Translations under genes and position numbers: made by a program
Shown here: piece after piece, positions 53,309 through 62,194 of the stretch
How the letters are laid out: each line of letters opens with the position of its first letter
Position numbering within the stretch: the stretch's first letter is position 1
The notes under the pieces: generated by a model
What the model saw: the letters and a program-made list of their open reading frames with translations, nothing else
The model's database searches: none
What the model was told of the DNA's origin: nothing
Assembly: GCF_008704555.1 (NCBI RefSeq)
Contig: NZ_CP023702.1
Span: 4,340,001 to 4,404,000 of the forward strand
Direction: 5' to 3'
Length of the DNA stretch: 64,000 nucleotides
From: Streptomyces nitrosporeus
Lineage (GTDB): Bacteria > Actinomycetota > Actinomycetes > Streptomycetales > Streptomycetaceae

Positions 53309-54160
53309 TCACCGGGGGCGGCGCGCACCGCCGGGGGCCGCCGCCCCCGGCAGGTGCAACCGCAGCGGGCCGCACGGCGGTTCGGCACCCGCGGCACCGG
53401 CGACCGCCGCCGCCACCGGTTCGGGCAACGCCAGATCACGGACGACCCAGGCGGTGCGCCCCAGGGTCCCGGGAAGCCCGGGACAGTGCATGAGCACGGT
53501 GCCGGTGGTGGCCGGGTACGACTCGATGCGGTCCAGCGGGACGGCGTCCGCCCCGTGCCCCACCGCGTCCAGAACGGCCCGCTTCCTGGCCCGGCACCGG
53601 TAGAACGCCTCGTCGCGGGCGGCGCCCCGGGGCAGCGACAGCATGTGGAGCGCCTCGTCGGCGGTCAGCCACGGCTCGCTCAGCACGTCGTGGCGGACGG
53701 GGTGCAGCAGTTCCGCCCCCGCACCCACGGCGGACCCCGCCCCCACGGCGAGGACCGTGAAACCACCGGTGCGGGCCAGGCCCACCGCCAGCGGCGCGTC
53801 GGGCCGGCCCAGATGCGTCGGGCCGTGGCTGACGTCCCCGCAGGGCGTACAGGGAGGTTCGACGATCCCGATGTCCTCGGGACCGGTGCCCAGCAGCTCA
53901 GCGGCGGCCCGGCGGGCCGCCGCCCTGGTGTGGACGAACGCCGTCGCCTCCTGCTCCGAACGCATGCACAGCGCCTGCCGGAACTCCTCCGTGCCCAGCA
54001 GGGCGAGGTCGGCGGGATCGGTGCTCAGAGGCTGCCGCCACCACCAGACATGCGTGTCGCCACGGGCGCGGAGCGCGTGGAACACGGCCGCGGGGCCGAT
54101 GTCCTCGCCCCCGCGGCCGTCACTGTTCTCATCCATGTCGTAAGGCGGCGCCATGGGCAC
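53309..54160 (-). CDS. Degenerate Sfp-like phosphopantetheinyl transferase homologue
   Basis: 283 residues, GTG start 6 bases after AAAGGG. The overall pattern is Sfp/ACPS-like: AFVHTRAAARRAAAELLG, CTPCGDVSHGPTHLGRPDA, and AFYRCRARKRAVLDAVGHG at the place of the FYxxWxxKExxxKA motif. But the Mg2+-binding D-x-E is replaced (VGAGAEL) and the catalytic KE is RKRA. The protein is therefore probably not a transferase of the usual kind; it could be a regulatory or carrier-binding relative. A SARP-like direct repeat lies 51 bp upstream of it. Confidence 0.65.
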   Translation of the reverse strand: MPMAPPYDMDENSDGRGGEDIGPAAVFHALRARGDTHVWWWRQPLSTDPADLALLGTEEFRQALCMRSEQEATAFVHTRAAARRAAAELLGTGPEDIGIVEPPCTPCGDVSHGPTHLGRPDAPLAVGLARTGGFTVLAVGAGSAVGAGAELLHPVRHDVLSEPWLTADEALHMLSLPRGAARDEAFYRCRARKRAVLDAVGHGADAVPLDRIESYPATTGTVLMHCPGLPGTLGRTAWVVRDLALPEPVAAAVAGAAGAEPPCGPLRLHLPGAAAPGGARRPR

Positions 54161-54210
54161 TGTCTGCCCTTTCCACTGCTGACTGCGTGGCGCGGACCGT
54201 ATCGACCCCG

Positions 54211-54228
54211 TATATATCGCGGATATAT
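54211..54228 (-). promoter_or_regulatory. SARP-type direct repeat upstream of the Sfp-like gene
   Basis: On the minus strand ATATATC (54228-54222), spacer CGCG, ATATATA (54217-54211): two heptamers, 11-bp period, 51 bp before the start at 54160; GATACG follows 7 bases on and could be the -10. Confidence 0.6.
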
Positions 54229-54385
54229 TCCCGGCGCCGCGCCGCCCGCTTCACCGCCGGGCCCGGTGCCCGGACGCGGTGCCCTGCCCCCGGAGGCGGT
54301 CACCCGGCCGCGTCCCGCGGTCGGCCCGCCTCGTGTCCGGCCGCTTCCCCCAGGGCCGGACAGGCCGTTCCGGCCGGAACCGTGA

Positions 54386-54553
54386 TCAGTGCCAGCTCTC
54401 GTCGTCGGTACGGTCGACGGCCCCCGCGGCCGGTGCGGCGAGCCGGTCACCGGCCGGCGCCGCCACCGCCGTCCCCGCCGTCAGGAATGCGCACAGTCCG
54501 ACGAGAACCGTGGTCGCCGCGGCGGTCGCGACGGTGTTACGGACGTTCTTCAT
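54386..54553 (-). CDS. Small secreted peptide (55 residues)
   Basis: ATG at 54551-54553, preceded by GGGGGAAG. The sequence begins MKNVRNTVATAAATTVLVGL, continues CAFLTAGTAVAAPAGD and ends RTDDESWH. A basic start, hydrophobic core and AVAA-type cleavage site make a clear signal peptide, leaving about 25 mature residues (APAGDRLAAPAAGAVDRTDD then ESWH). No known domain. It lies between the Sfp-like gene and the AfsR-like regulator, all on the minus strand. A short secreted peptide beside two SARP/STAND regulators could be a signal, but no evidence shows it. Confidence 0.6.
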   Translation of the reverse strand: MKNVRNTVATAAATTVLVGLCAFLTAGTAVAAPAGDRLAAPAAGAVDRTDDESWH

Positions 54554-54703
54554 TTCTTCCCCCATGTCATCTGACCCGCGTCAACTGCTATGTGAGGAAC
54601 CGTATGGCACAGGGGTTTCGGCTCATTATCGCTCTGCTTTCGGGGACGGGGACGCCCGATAGCGGGGAAGAGCCCCGGTGACCCCGTGACAATATCCGGC
54701 CCG

Positions 54704-57700
54704 TCAGGTGCCCCCGGGCGTTTCCCCGGCGGACGCGACTTCGGCGGGGAGTTCCCCCACCGGGTCCGTGCCGGCGAGGGCGAGCCGGGCGCGCTCTGTC
54801 CACTTCGCCACGCCGATCCGGGCGAAGTCCGTTCGGGCACCCGAGAAATGACGGCGGGCGGCCACGCGGTCACCGCACTTCCAGCACGCCTCCCCCAACG
54901 CCAGTTTGATTTTCCCCTCGACCAACGCGCTGTCGACCAGTCCCGCGATTTCCAGGGCCTGCGCCAGGGTCGCCCGCGCCTGCCCCCAGCTCTCCGCGCC
55001 CAGCCGCGCCTCGCCCAGCCCGAGCAGCCCGTGGGCCAGCCCCAGCATGTCGGCCTGCGCCCGGACGACCCCTATCATCCGCAGGAACGCCTCCTCCGCC
55101 AGGGCGTACCGCTTCTGCGCGAGATACACCCGGGCCAGCCGGTGGGTCCCCAGGGCCAGACTCCTGGAGCCTCCTTCACCGATCGCCGCGGAGACACGCA
55201 GGGACTCCAGACTCAGCCGCTGCGCCGCGTCCGTCTGCCCCCGGTCGAGCTCGATCTGCGCCATGTTGTTCAGCACATGGGCCTCCGAGGAGAGATCACC
55301 CACCGCGCGGAACACCTCCAGCGCCCGCGTGCTGCGCTCCACGGCCCGGTCGAGGTCACCGCGCATCTCGTCGATCATGGCCATGTTGCGCAGCACCAGG
55401 GCGTGGCCGTGCTCCTCGCCCGCCCGCCCGTGCAGCTCCAGCGCCTCGGTGAAGGAGGCGTACGCCTTGGAGAAGTGGCGCAGGCGCATCTCCAGCGCCC
55501 CCAGGTTGTGCAGCATCGCCGCCTGGCCGCGGGCGTTGCCCGCCACCCGGGCCGCGGCCAGCGCCCGCTCGCTGCACTCACGCCAGTCGTCGAGGTAGTT
55601 GCGCGTCTCGAAGAGCACCACGACCGACATGGTGAGGTCCCAGGCCAGCTCGTCCAGCCCGAGCGCCGCCGCCTGGTCGACCACCGCGACCAGGGAGAGG
55701 CGCTCCGTCTCCAGCCAGCCCAGCGGATCGGTGAGCAGCCCCTCACCGAGCTCCCCGGGCAGGCGGTAGCGCGGAACCGCACTGTGGATCACACTGAAGT
55801 CGCCCCCGAAAGCCCGCTGGTGAGCCTGCTCGGCCAGCGCCAGATAGGCGCGGAAGGCACGCTCCTGAGCCGCCCGGCGGTCCTCGGCGGTGTCCTCCGC
55901 CTCCGCCCGCTCCCGGGCGAACAGCCGCAGCAGGTTCTGGAAGCGGTAGCGGGGATGGCCGGTCGCGTCGAGCCCCACGACGTCCAGGAACTGGGCGTCG
56001 ACCAGCTGCTCGACCAGCCGCTCCCCGGTCAGGAGATCGGTGTCCAGCAGAGCGGCCGCCACCCAGGCACCGAAGTCCGGTGCGTCGAGCAGCCCCAGCC
56101 GCCGGTACAGCAGCGCCGTCGCAGCGGTCAGACCCCGGTAGGTCAGGGCGAAACTCGCCCGCACCTGCGATTCCCCCGAACTCAGCTCGTCCAGCCGCTG
56201 CCGCTCGTCACTCAGCCTGCGCACCAGACGTGACACCGTCCAGTGCGGCTTGGACGCGAGCCGCGCCCCGGCGATCCGGAGAGCCAGCGGCAGCAGGTCG
56301 CACAGCTCGGCCAGCCGGGCGGCGGAAGGGGGATCGGCCGCGACACGCTCCTCACCGACGATCTTCTCGAGTAACTCGACCGCCTCGTACGGCGACAGCC
56401 GCCCCAGCCGGACCCAGGACCGCGGCGGCCAGGCCAGCATCTCGGACAGCTGCTCCCTGCTGGTCACCAGCACACAGCAGCCCCCGCTGCCCGGCAGCAG
56501 CGGACGCACCTGGGCGTAGCTACGGACGTTGTCGAGGACCACCAGCACCCGGCGGTCGGCGAGCAGACTGCGGTAGAGGGCGGCGCGCTCCTCCGGTTCC
56601 GAGGGGATCTGGGCCGTCGGCACCGACAGCGAACGCAGGAAGCGGCCCAGGATCTCCCCCGCGGTGGTCGGCTCCAGATGCTCGTCGTACCCCCGCAGAT
56701 CGGCGAAGAGCTGCCCGTCGGGGAAGTGCTCGGCGACCTGGTGCGCCCAGTGGACCGCCAGGCCCGTCTTGCCGACCCCGCCGACCCCGGTGATCAGCCC
56801 GGTCGCCGGCCCGTTCGACTCCACGGCCGGGGTGAGGAGTTCGTCGAGCTGGGCGAGTTCCTCCTTGCGTCCGGCCAGCCCCGGTACGTCCGGGGGGAGT
56901 TCCAGCGGGTCGCCGACCGGCTTGGACGGCAGCGTCCCCTCGCCGTCCGGCCCGGGTACGGCCGGCGAGAGCTCGTCCTGCAGGATCGCGTTGTGCAGCT
57001 CGGACAGGGCGGGGCCCGGCTCCAGCCCCAGCTCCTCGATCATCCACCGCCGCCCGTCGCGGAAGGTCTCCAGGGCCTCCGCCCGGCGTCCCGACTGGTA
57101 CTGGGCGGTGATCAGCTGGTGCCGCGCCCGTTCCCGCAGCGGATGTTCCCGGACCATCGCCGCCAGGTCCGGGAGGATCTTCTGGTGCTCCCCCAGCTGG
57201 ATATGGACGGCGGTGGCGTTCTCGTACGTGTCCAGGCGCAGCTCCTCCAGCCGCCTCGCCTCGTCCTCCACCAGCCGGCCGGTCACCCCGTCCAGCGGCC
57301 GGCCACGCCACAGGGCCAGCGCCTCGGCGTAGCAACGGGCCGCCTCCGCGGGCCTGCTGTTCCGCACGGCCAGCTCGGCCGAGGACACCAGCGCGGAGAA
57401 CTCCTCCGAGTCCAGCCGGTGCATCCCGACCTGGAGGAGGTAGCCGGGGTGGGCGGTGACGATGACCTCCCCGGGGAAACCGGCGGCCTTGAACGTCTTG
57501 CGCAGCGCGGCGATGCAGATGGACACCTGGGTCCGTGCCGTGGCCGGAGGGCGGTCACCCCAGACGGCCTCGATCAGGGTGTCGACGGCGACGATCCTGC
57601 CCGGACTGAGGAGCAGCATGACGAGGATCGTCCGGTGTCTGGGCCCTCCGACCGGCACCTGCGCGTCGTGGGACGTCACTTCCAGGGGCCCCAGCACCTT

Positions 57701-57721
57701 GAAGTTCAGCCGTTTCTCCAT
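54704..57721 (-). CDS. AfsR-like SARP/NB-ARC/TPR regulator, contains a TTA codon
   Basis: 1005 residues. Winged helix ~1-95 (LNFKVLGPLEVTSHDAQVPV, LLLSPGRIVAVDTLIEAVWG), BTAD ~100-250, NB-ARC ~290-570 (Walker A TGVGGVGKTGL at ~313, VLVVLDNVRSYAQVRPLLPG, LLPLALRIAG), and TPR repeats ~700-990 (LGALEMRLRHFSKAYASFTE). Same order as AfsR, a global antibiotic regulator, but adjacent to a cluster and so probably specific. Codon 450 (56374-56372) is TTA. It transcribes away from argS, and two palindromes stand ~180-215 bp upstream of it. Confidence 0.93.
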   Translation of the reverse strand: MEKRLNFKVLGPLEVTSHDAQVPVGGPRHRTILVMLLLSPGRIVAVDTLIEAVWGDRPPATARTQVSICIAALRKTFKAAGFPGEVIVTAHPGYLLQVGMHRLDSEEFSALVSSAELAVRNSRPAEAARCYAEALALWRGRPLDGVTGRLVEDEARRLEELRLDTYENATAVHIQLGEHQKILPDLAAMVREHPLRERARHQLITAQYQSGRRAEALETFRDGRRWMIEELGLEPGPALSELHNAILQDELSPAVPGPDGEGTLPSKPVGDPLELPPDVPGLAGRKEELAQLDELLTPAVESNGPATGLITGVGGVGKTGLAVHWAHQVAEHFPDGQLFADLRGYDEHLEPTTAGEILGRFLRSLSVPTAQIPSEPEERAALYRSLLADRRVLVVLDNVRSYAQVRPLLPGSGGCCVLVTSREQLSEMLAWPPRSWVRLGRLSPYEAVELLEKIVGEERVAADPPSAARLAELCDLLPLALRIAGARLASKPHWTVSRLVRRLSDERQRLDELSSGESQVRASFALTYRGLTAATALLYRRLGLLDAPDFGAWVAAALLDTDLLTGERLVEQLVDAQFLDVVGLDATGHPRYRFQNLLRLFARERAEAEDTAEDRRAAQERAFRAYLALAEQAHQRAFGGDFSVIHSAVPRYRLPGELGEGLLTDPLGWLETERLSLVAVVDQAAALGLDELAWDLTMSVVVLFETRNYLDDWRECSERALAAARVAGNARGQAAMLHNLGALEMRLRHFSKAYASFTEALELHGRAGEEHGHALVLRNMAMIDEMRGDLDRAVERSTRALEVFRAVGDLSSEAHVLNNMAQIELDRGQTDAAQRLSLESLRVSAAIGEGGSRSLALGTHRLARVYLAQKRYALAEEAFLRMIGVVRAQADMLGLAHGLLGLGEARLGAESWGQARATLAQALEIAGLVDSALVEGKIKLALGEACWKCGDRVAARRHFSGARTDFARIGVAKWTERARLALAGTDPVGELPAEVASAGETPGGT

Positions 57722-57902
57722 GTACCCCCCTCAGGCTGTCCCGTGCTGCCGGACGAGGAACAGCCCTTGATCCGCCATCGGCGGGCCGCACGGCACGCCG
57801 TGCACCCCGCCTCCCCCCGCACCCGCGAAAACGGGTGTGAGAACCGTCCGGTCGCGCTTATCCAGCTGGATCTCCGACCCAACAATACGGCGGCCGGACG
57901 CT

Positions 57903-57938
57903 CTACCGACCGGTAGATCCCCGATTACTCCGGAGTAA
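57903..57938. promoter_or_regulatory. Pair of palindromes upstream of the AfsR-like gene
   Basis: CTACCG-AC-CGGTAG (57903-57916) and the perfect 14-mer TTACTCCGGAGTAA (57925-57938) have centres exactly 22 bp apart, two helical turns. The first resembles TetR-type operators. Likely regulator-binding pair for the AfsR-like gene. Confidence 0.5.
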
Positions 57939-58405
57939 GCCGACAGCCCTGTCGTAAAAGCCCAGTTGGACGGGGTGAGGGTGGCGGAAATGCCGGGGCG
58001 GGTATCGCGGAGTGGATTCGTGGCGTCGCGCCCGGGAATGGGCGGGGAATGGGAGGTCCGAGGGCCTGGGCGCGGCCTCTGCGGCTTTTTATGATCCCGC
58101 GTCCGGTGGCACAAAGTGAGTTCTGTTCACGTTTCCCGGGGTAATCGATTAAGCCACGCAGGCCGGGCGGATCCGGACGTGTAAGGGCGGCGAGGGAAGC
58201 GGTCGGAACGGAACGCGTGTGAATGTGTCAGCGGCATACGATTCCGCTTCCGGGCTCCCGCCCCGGCCGTCTCTGCACCGGCTGTCCCTGCGCCGGCCCC
58301 CGTGCGAGCCGGCGTCCCCGCACACCGGAGCCGCCCCGCACACCGGGCGGTGTACGGGGCGGCAGCGGCGGGGTCCCGGGCCGGGCGGGGCCGGGGCCGA
58401 AGGGC
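57939..58405. other. Intergenic region between the AfsR-like gene and argS 3' end
   Basis: No gene was recognised here. It is less GC-rich than neighbours in 57940-58150 (TTTTTATGATCCC and GTTTCCCGGGGTAATCGATT stretches), then very GC-rich from 58250 to the argS stop. No clean hairpin terminator was found for argS. Confidence 0.4.
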
Positions 58406-60175
58406 TCAGAGGCGCTCGGGGGTGCGGATGCCGAGCAGCCGCATGCCCTGGTGCAGGGTGCGGGCGGTGAGCTCGACGAGGAAGAGGCGGTTCTCGACGA
58501 CCTCGGGCGCGTTCTCGTCGCTCAGCACCTGGCACTGGTCGTAGAACGTGGTGAGGTGCGAGGCCAGCTGGTAGAGGTACGCGGCCAGCTTGTGCGGCTC
58601 GTACCCCGCGGCGACCTCGGACAGCACCTCGCCGAACCCGTCCAGGTGCAGACCCAGCGCGCGCTCGGCGGGGGCCAGCTCCAGCTCCGGGTGCGCGGCG
58701 GGCTTCGCGTCGCCCGCCTTGCGCAGGATGGACCGGATCCGGGCGTAGGCGTACTGGAGGTAGACCGAGGTGTCGCCGTTGAGCGAGACCATCTGGTCCA
58801 GGTCGAACTTGTAGTCCCGTACCGCAGAGGTCGACAGGTCCGCGTACTTCACGGCGCCGACGCCGACGTACCGGCCGTTCTCGACGATCTCCTCCTCGGA
58901 CAGGCCCACCTTCCCGGCCTTCTCCCGGACCACCGCGGTGGCCCGCTCGACCGCCTCGTCCAGCAGGTCCTGCAGCCGGACCGTGGTGCCCTCACGGGTC
59001 TTGAACGGCTTGCCGTCCTTGCCCAGGACCGTGCCGAAGGCCAGCTGGTGGGCGCGGACGTCCTCGTTCAGCCAGCCGGCCCGGCGGGCCGTCTCGAAGA
59101 CCATCTTGAAGTGCAGCGACTGCCGGGCGTCCACCACGTACAGCAGGGTGTCGGCCTTGAGGTTCTGGACCCGGTCGCGGATCGCGGAGAGGTCGGTCGC
59201 GGCGTAGCCGTAACCGCCGTTCGTCTTCTTGACGATCAGCGGGACCTGGTTGCCGTCCGGGCCCTTCACGTCCTCGAAGAACACGCACAGCGCACCCTCG
59301 GAGCGGACGGCGACACCCGTCTCCTCCAGGATCCGGCAGGTCTCCTCCAGCATGTCGTTGTACCCGGACTCACCGACGATGTCGGGGTCGTCGATCTCCA
59401 TGTCCAGCTTGTCGAAGACCGAGTAGAAGTAGATCTTCGACTCGTCGACGAAGCGCTGCCAGTGGGCCAGCGTCTCCGGGTCCCCGGCCTGGAGCGCCAC
59501 CACCCGGTCCCGGGAGCGGGCCTTGAACTCCTCGTCGGAGTCGAACAGCGCACGGGAGGCCTTGTAGACGCGGTTCAGCGAGGACATCGCCGCCTCGCCG
59601 TCCGCCCCGCCGCCCTCGTGCTTCAGCTCGTCCGGGTGCTCGAAGAGGTACTGGATGAGCATGCCGAACTGCGTGCCCCAGTCGCCGATGTGGTGGCGCC
59701 GGACGACGTTCTCGCCGGTGAACTCCAGGATCTGGACCATCGCGTCCCCGATGACCGCGGACCGCAGGTGGCCGACGTGCATCTCCTTCGCGACGTTCGG
59801 CTGGGCGTAGTCGATGACCGTGGTGCCCGCGCCGGCGTTCACCGGCACACCGAGCCGGTCGCCGTCGGCGGCGCGCGCGGCGAGCGTCTCGACGATGGCC
59901 CGGTCGGCGAGCGTGATGTTGAGGAAGCCGGGGCCGGAGACCTCGACCTCCTTGATCAGCTCACCCGCCGGGAGGGCGGCCGTGACCTTCCCGGCCAGCT
60001 CGCGGGGGTTCCCCTTGAGCTTCTTGGCGAGCGCCAGGATGCCGTTGGCCTGGAAATCGGCCCGGTCGCTTCGGCGCAGCAGCGGGTCCGCGGTGCCGGC
60101 CTGGGGCAGTGCTGCCGTCAGGGCGTCCGCGAGCTGCTGCTGGAGCGTGGAAGCGAGGGAAGAGACCGAAGCCAT
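58406..60175 (-). CDS. argS: Arginyl-tRNA synthetase
   Basis: 589 residues from the ATG at 60173-60175. Class I catalytic motifs: HVGHLRSAVIGD (HIGH form) at ~128, and GKDGKPFKTREG in the KMSK position. C-terminal DALR anticodon-binding domain ends HQGMRLLGIRTPERL. Charges tRNA-Arg with arginine in the cytoplasm. Divergent to lysS across 178 bp, an arrangement familiar from Streptomyces chromosomes. No attenuator or T-box-like structure was recognised in the gap. Confidence 0.97.
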   Translation of the reverse strand: MASVSSLASTLQQQLADALTAALPQAGTADPLLRRSDRADFQANGILALAKKLKGNPRELAGKVTAALPAGELIKEVEVSGPGFLNITLADRAIVETLAARAADGDRLGVPVNAGAGTTVIDYAQPNVAKEMHVGHLRSAVIGDAMVQILEFTGENVVRRHHIGDWGTQFGMLIQYLFEHPDELKHEGGGADGEAAMSSLNRVYKASRALFDSDEEFKARSRDRVVALQAGDPETLAHWQRFVDESKIYFYSVFDKLDMEIDDPDIVGESGYNDMLEETCRILEETGVAVRSEGALCVFFEDVKGPDGNQVPLIVKKTNGGYGYAATDLSAIRDRVQNLKADTLLYVVDARQSLHFKMVFETARRAGWLNEDVRAHQLAFGTVLGKDGKPFKTREGTTVRLQDLLDEAVERATAVVREKAGKVGLSEEEIVENGRYVGVGAVKYADLSTSAVRDYKFDLDQMVSLNGDTSVYLQYAYARIRSILRKAGDAKPAAHPELELAPAERALGLHLDGFGEVLSEVAAGYEPHKLAAYLYQLASHLTTFYDQCQVLSDENAPEVVENRLFLVELTARTLHQGMRLLGIRTPERL

Positions 60176-60353
60176 GAGCCGGCTGCCGTTTCGGTAGAGG
60201 ACAGGGAAGCAGGCCCCAGTATCCCACGGGGCGCCGAGGCCCCTGAAAGCCGTTTTCGCGGTAGCGGCGGCACCTGGGAGAATGGGGGTGCCCCTGGGCA
60301 GTGACCGGCGGGCCCCCGTACAAGCCCCGCACAAGAGAGAAGGACGGCCGACC

Positions 60354-62108
60354 GTGGCTTCGAGTCAGAGCAGCACCGAGACCGACTGGGTCTCCCGCTT
60401 CGCGGACGATGTCATCGCCGAATCGGAGCGACGTGCGCCTGGCAAACCGGTCGTCGTCGCCTCCGGCCTCTCCCCGTCGGGCCCGATCCACCTGGGCAAC
60501 CTCCGCGAGGTCATGACCCCGCACCTGGTGGCCGACGAGATCCGCCGCCGTGGCCACACCGTGCGCCACCTCATCTCCTGGGACGACTACGACCGCTACC
60601 GCAAGGTGCCGAACGGCGTCGAGGGCGTGGACGGGTCCTGGGCCGAGCACATCGGCAAGCCGCTGACCTCGGTGCCCGCCCCGGCCGGCTCCGCGTACCC
60701 GAACTGGGCCGAGCACTTCAAGGCCGCCATGACGGCGGCACTGGACGAGCTGGGCGTGGAGTACGACGGCATCAGCCAGACCGAGCAGTACACCGCGGGC
60801 ACCTACCGCGAGCAGATCCTGCACGCGATGAGGCACCGCGCCGCCATCGACGCCGTCCTGGACCGCTACCGCACCAAGAAGGACGGTGCGGCCGGGGCCA
60901 AGGGCGGCGGGAAGAAGCCCCAGCAGAAGAAGGCCGACGAGGCCGAGCTGGAGGCCGCCGAGGGCTCCGGCGCGGCGAGCGAGGACGACGGCGGCTCCGG
61001 CTCGGCCGGCTACTTCCCGTACAAGCCCTACTGCGGCAACTGCGAGAAGGACCTCACCGTCGTCACCTCCTACGACGACGACACGACCGAGCTGAACTAC
61101 ACCTGCTCGGCCTGCGGCTTCGCCGAGACGGTCCGTCTGAGCGAGTTCAACCGCGGCAAGCTGGTCTGGAAGGTCGACTGGCCGATGCGCTGGGCCTACG
61201 AGGGCGTGATCTTCGAGCCCAGCGGGGTGGACCACTCCTCGCCGGGCTCCTCCTTCGTCGTCGGCGGCCAGATCGTCCGCGAGGTCTTCGACGGCGTCCA
61301 GCCGATCGGCCCGATGTACGCCTTCGTCGGGATCTCCGGCATGGCGAAGATGTCCTCCAGCAAGGGCGGTGTGCCGACCCCGGCCGACGCCCTGAAGATC
61401 ATGGAGGCGCCCCTGCTGCGCTGGCTGTATGCGCGCCGCAAGCCCAACCAGTCCTTCAAGATCGCCTTCGACCAGGAGATCCAGCGGCTCTACGACGAGT
61501 GGGACTCGCTGGCCCGCAAGGTCGCCGACGGCACGGTGCTCCCCGCCGACGCCGCCGCCTACTCCCGGGCCGTCGGCACGGCCGCCGGGGAGCTGCCCGC
61601 CACGCCGCGCCCGCTGCCGTACCGCACGCTGGCCTCGGTCGCCGACATCACCGCCGGAGCCGAGGACCAGACGCTGCGCATCCTCAGCGAGCTGGACCCG
61701 GAGAACCCGCTGGCCTCGCTCGACGAGGCCCGGCCCCGGCTGGACCGCGCCGAGAACTGGATCACCACCCAGGTCCCGGCGGACGCCCGCACCATCGTCC
61801 GCCAGGAGCCGGACAAGGAGCTGCTCGGCTCCCTGGACGAGAAGGGCCGCGAGTCGCTGCGTCTCCTGCTGGACGGCCTCGACTCGCACTGGTCGCTGGA
61901 CGGGCTGACCACCCTCGTCTACGGCGTGCCGAAGGTGCTGGAGGGCCTGGAGCCGGACGCCAAGCCGACACCGGAGCTGAAGGCGGCCCAGCGGTCCTTC
62001 TTCGCCCTGCTCTACCGGCTGCTGGTCAGCCGGGACACCGGCCCCCGGCTGCCCACCCTGCTGCTCGCGGTGGGCGCGGACCGGGTCCGCACGCTGCTCG
62101 GGGCGTAA
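60354..62108 (+). CDS. lysS: Lysyl-tRNA synthetase, class I type
   Basis: 584 residues from a GTG. Class I features: PSGPIHLGNLREVMTPHLVA (HIGH variant) and GMAKMSSSKGGVPTP (KMSKS variant), and zinc-ligand cysteines in CGNCEKDL and CSACGF. A lysine/alanine-rich insertion (KKPQQKKADEAELEAAEGSG) lies at ~190-215. Class I LysRS is uncommon in bacteria overall but normal in several Actinobacteria. Attaches lysine to tRNA-Lys. Confidence 0.96.
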   Translation: MASSQSSTETDWVSRFADDVIAESERRAPGKPVVVASGLSPSGPIHLGNLREVMTPHLVADEIRRRGHTVRHLISWDDYDRYRKVPNGVEGVDGSWAEHIGKPLTSVPAPAGSAYPNWAEHFKAAMTAALDELGVEYDGISQTEQYTAGTYREQILHAMRHRAAIDAVLDRYRTKKDGAAGAKGGGKKPQQKKADEAELEAAEGSGAASEDDGGSGSAGYFPYKPYCGNCEKDLTVVTSYDDDTTELNYTCSACGFAETVRLSEFNRGKLVWKVDWPMRWAYEGVIFEPSGVDHSSPGSSFVVGGQIVREVFDGVQPIGPMYAFVGISGMAKMSSSKGGVPTPADALKIMEAPLLRWLYARRKPNQSFKIAFDQEIQRLYDEWDSLARKVADGTVLPADAAAYSRAVGTAAGELPATPRPLPYRTLASVADITAGAEDQTLRILSELDPENPLASLDEARPRLDRAENWITTQVPADARTIVRQEPDKELLGSLDEKGRESLRLLLDGLDSHWSLDGLTTLVYGVPKVLEGLEPDAKPTPELKAAQRSFFALLYRLLVSRDTGPRLPTLLLAVGADRVRTLLGA

Positions 62109-62116
62109 GGGCTCCG

Positions 62117-62169
62117 GCGCACATACGACCGGGCGGGCCGTTTCGCGGCCCGCCCGGTCGTATGTGCGC
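62117..62169. terminator. Perfect 24-bp bidirectional hairpin terminator
   Basis: Arms 62117-62140 and 62146-62169 are fully complementary around TTTCG. It lies between convergent lysS and the DUF2637 gene, 8 and 25 bp from their stops. Confidence 0.92.
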
Positions 62170-62194
62170 GGTGCGCTGTGCGTCCCGCCGCCGC

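Noticed and set aside
60176..60353. T-box or leader-peptide attenuator between argS and lysS
   Set aside because: No T-box consensus, specifier stem or short Arg/Lys-rich leader frame could be made out.
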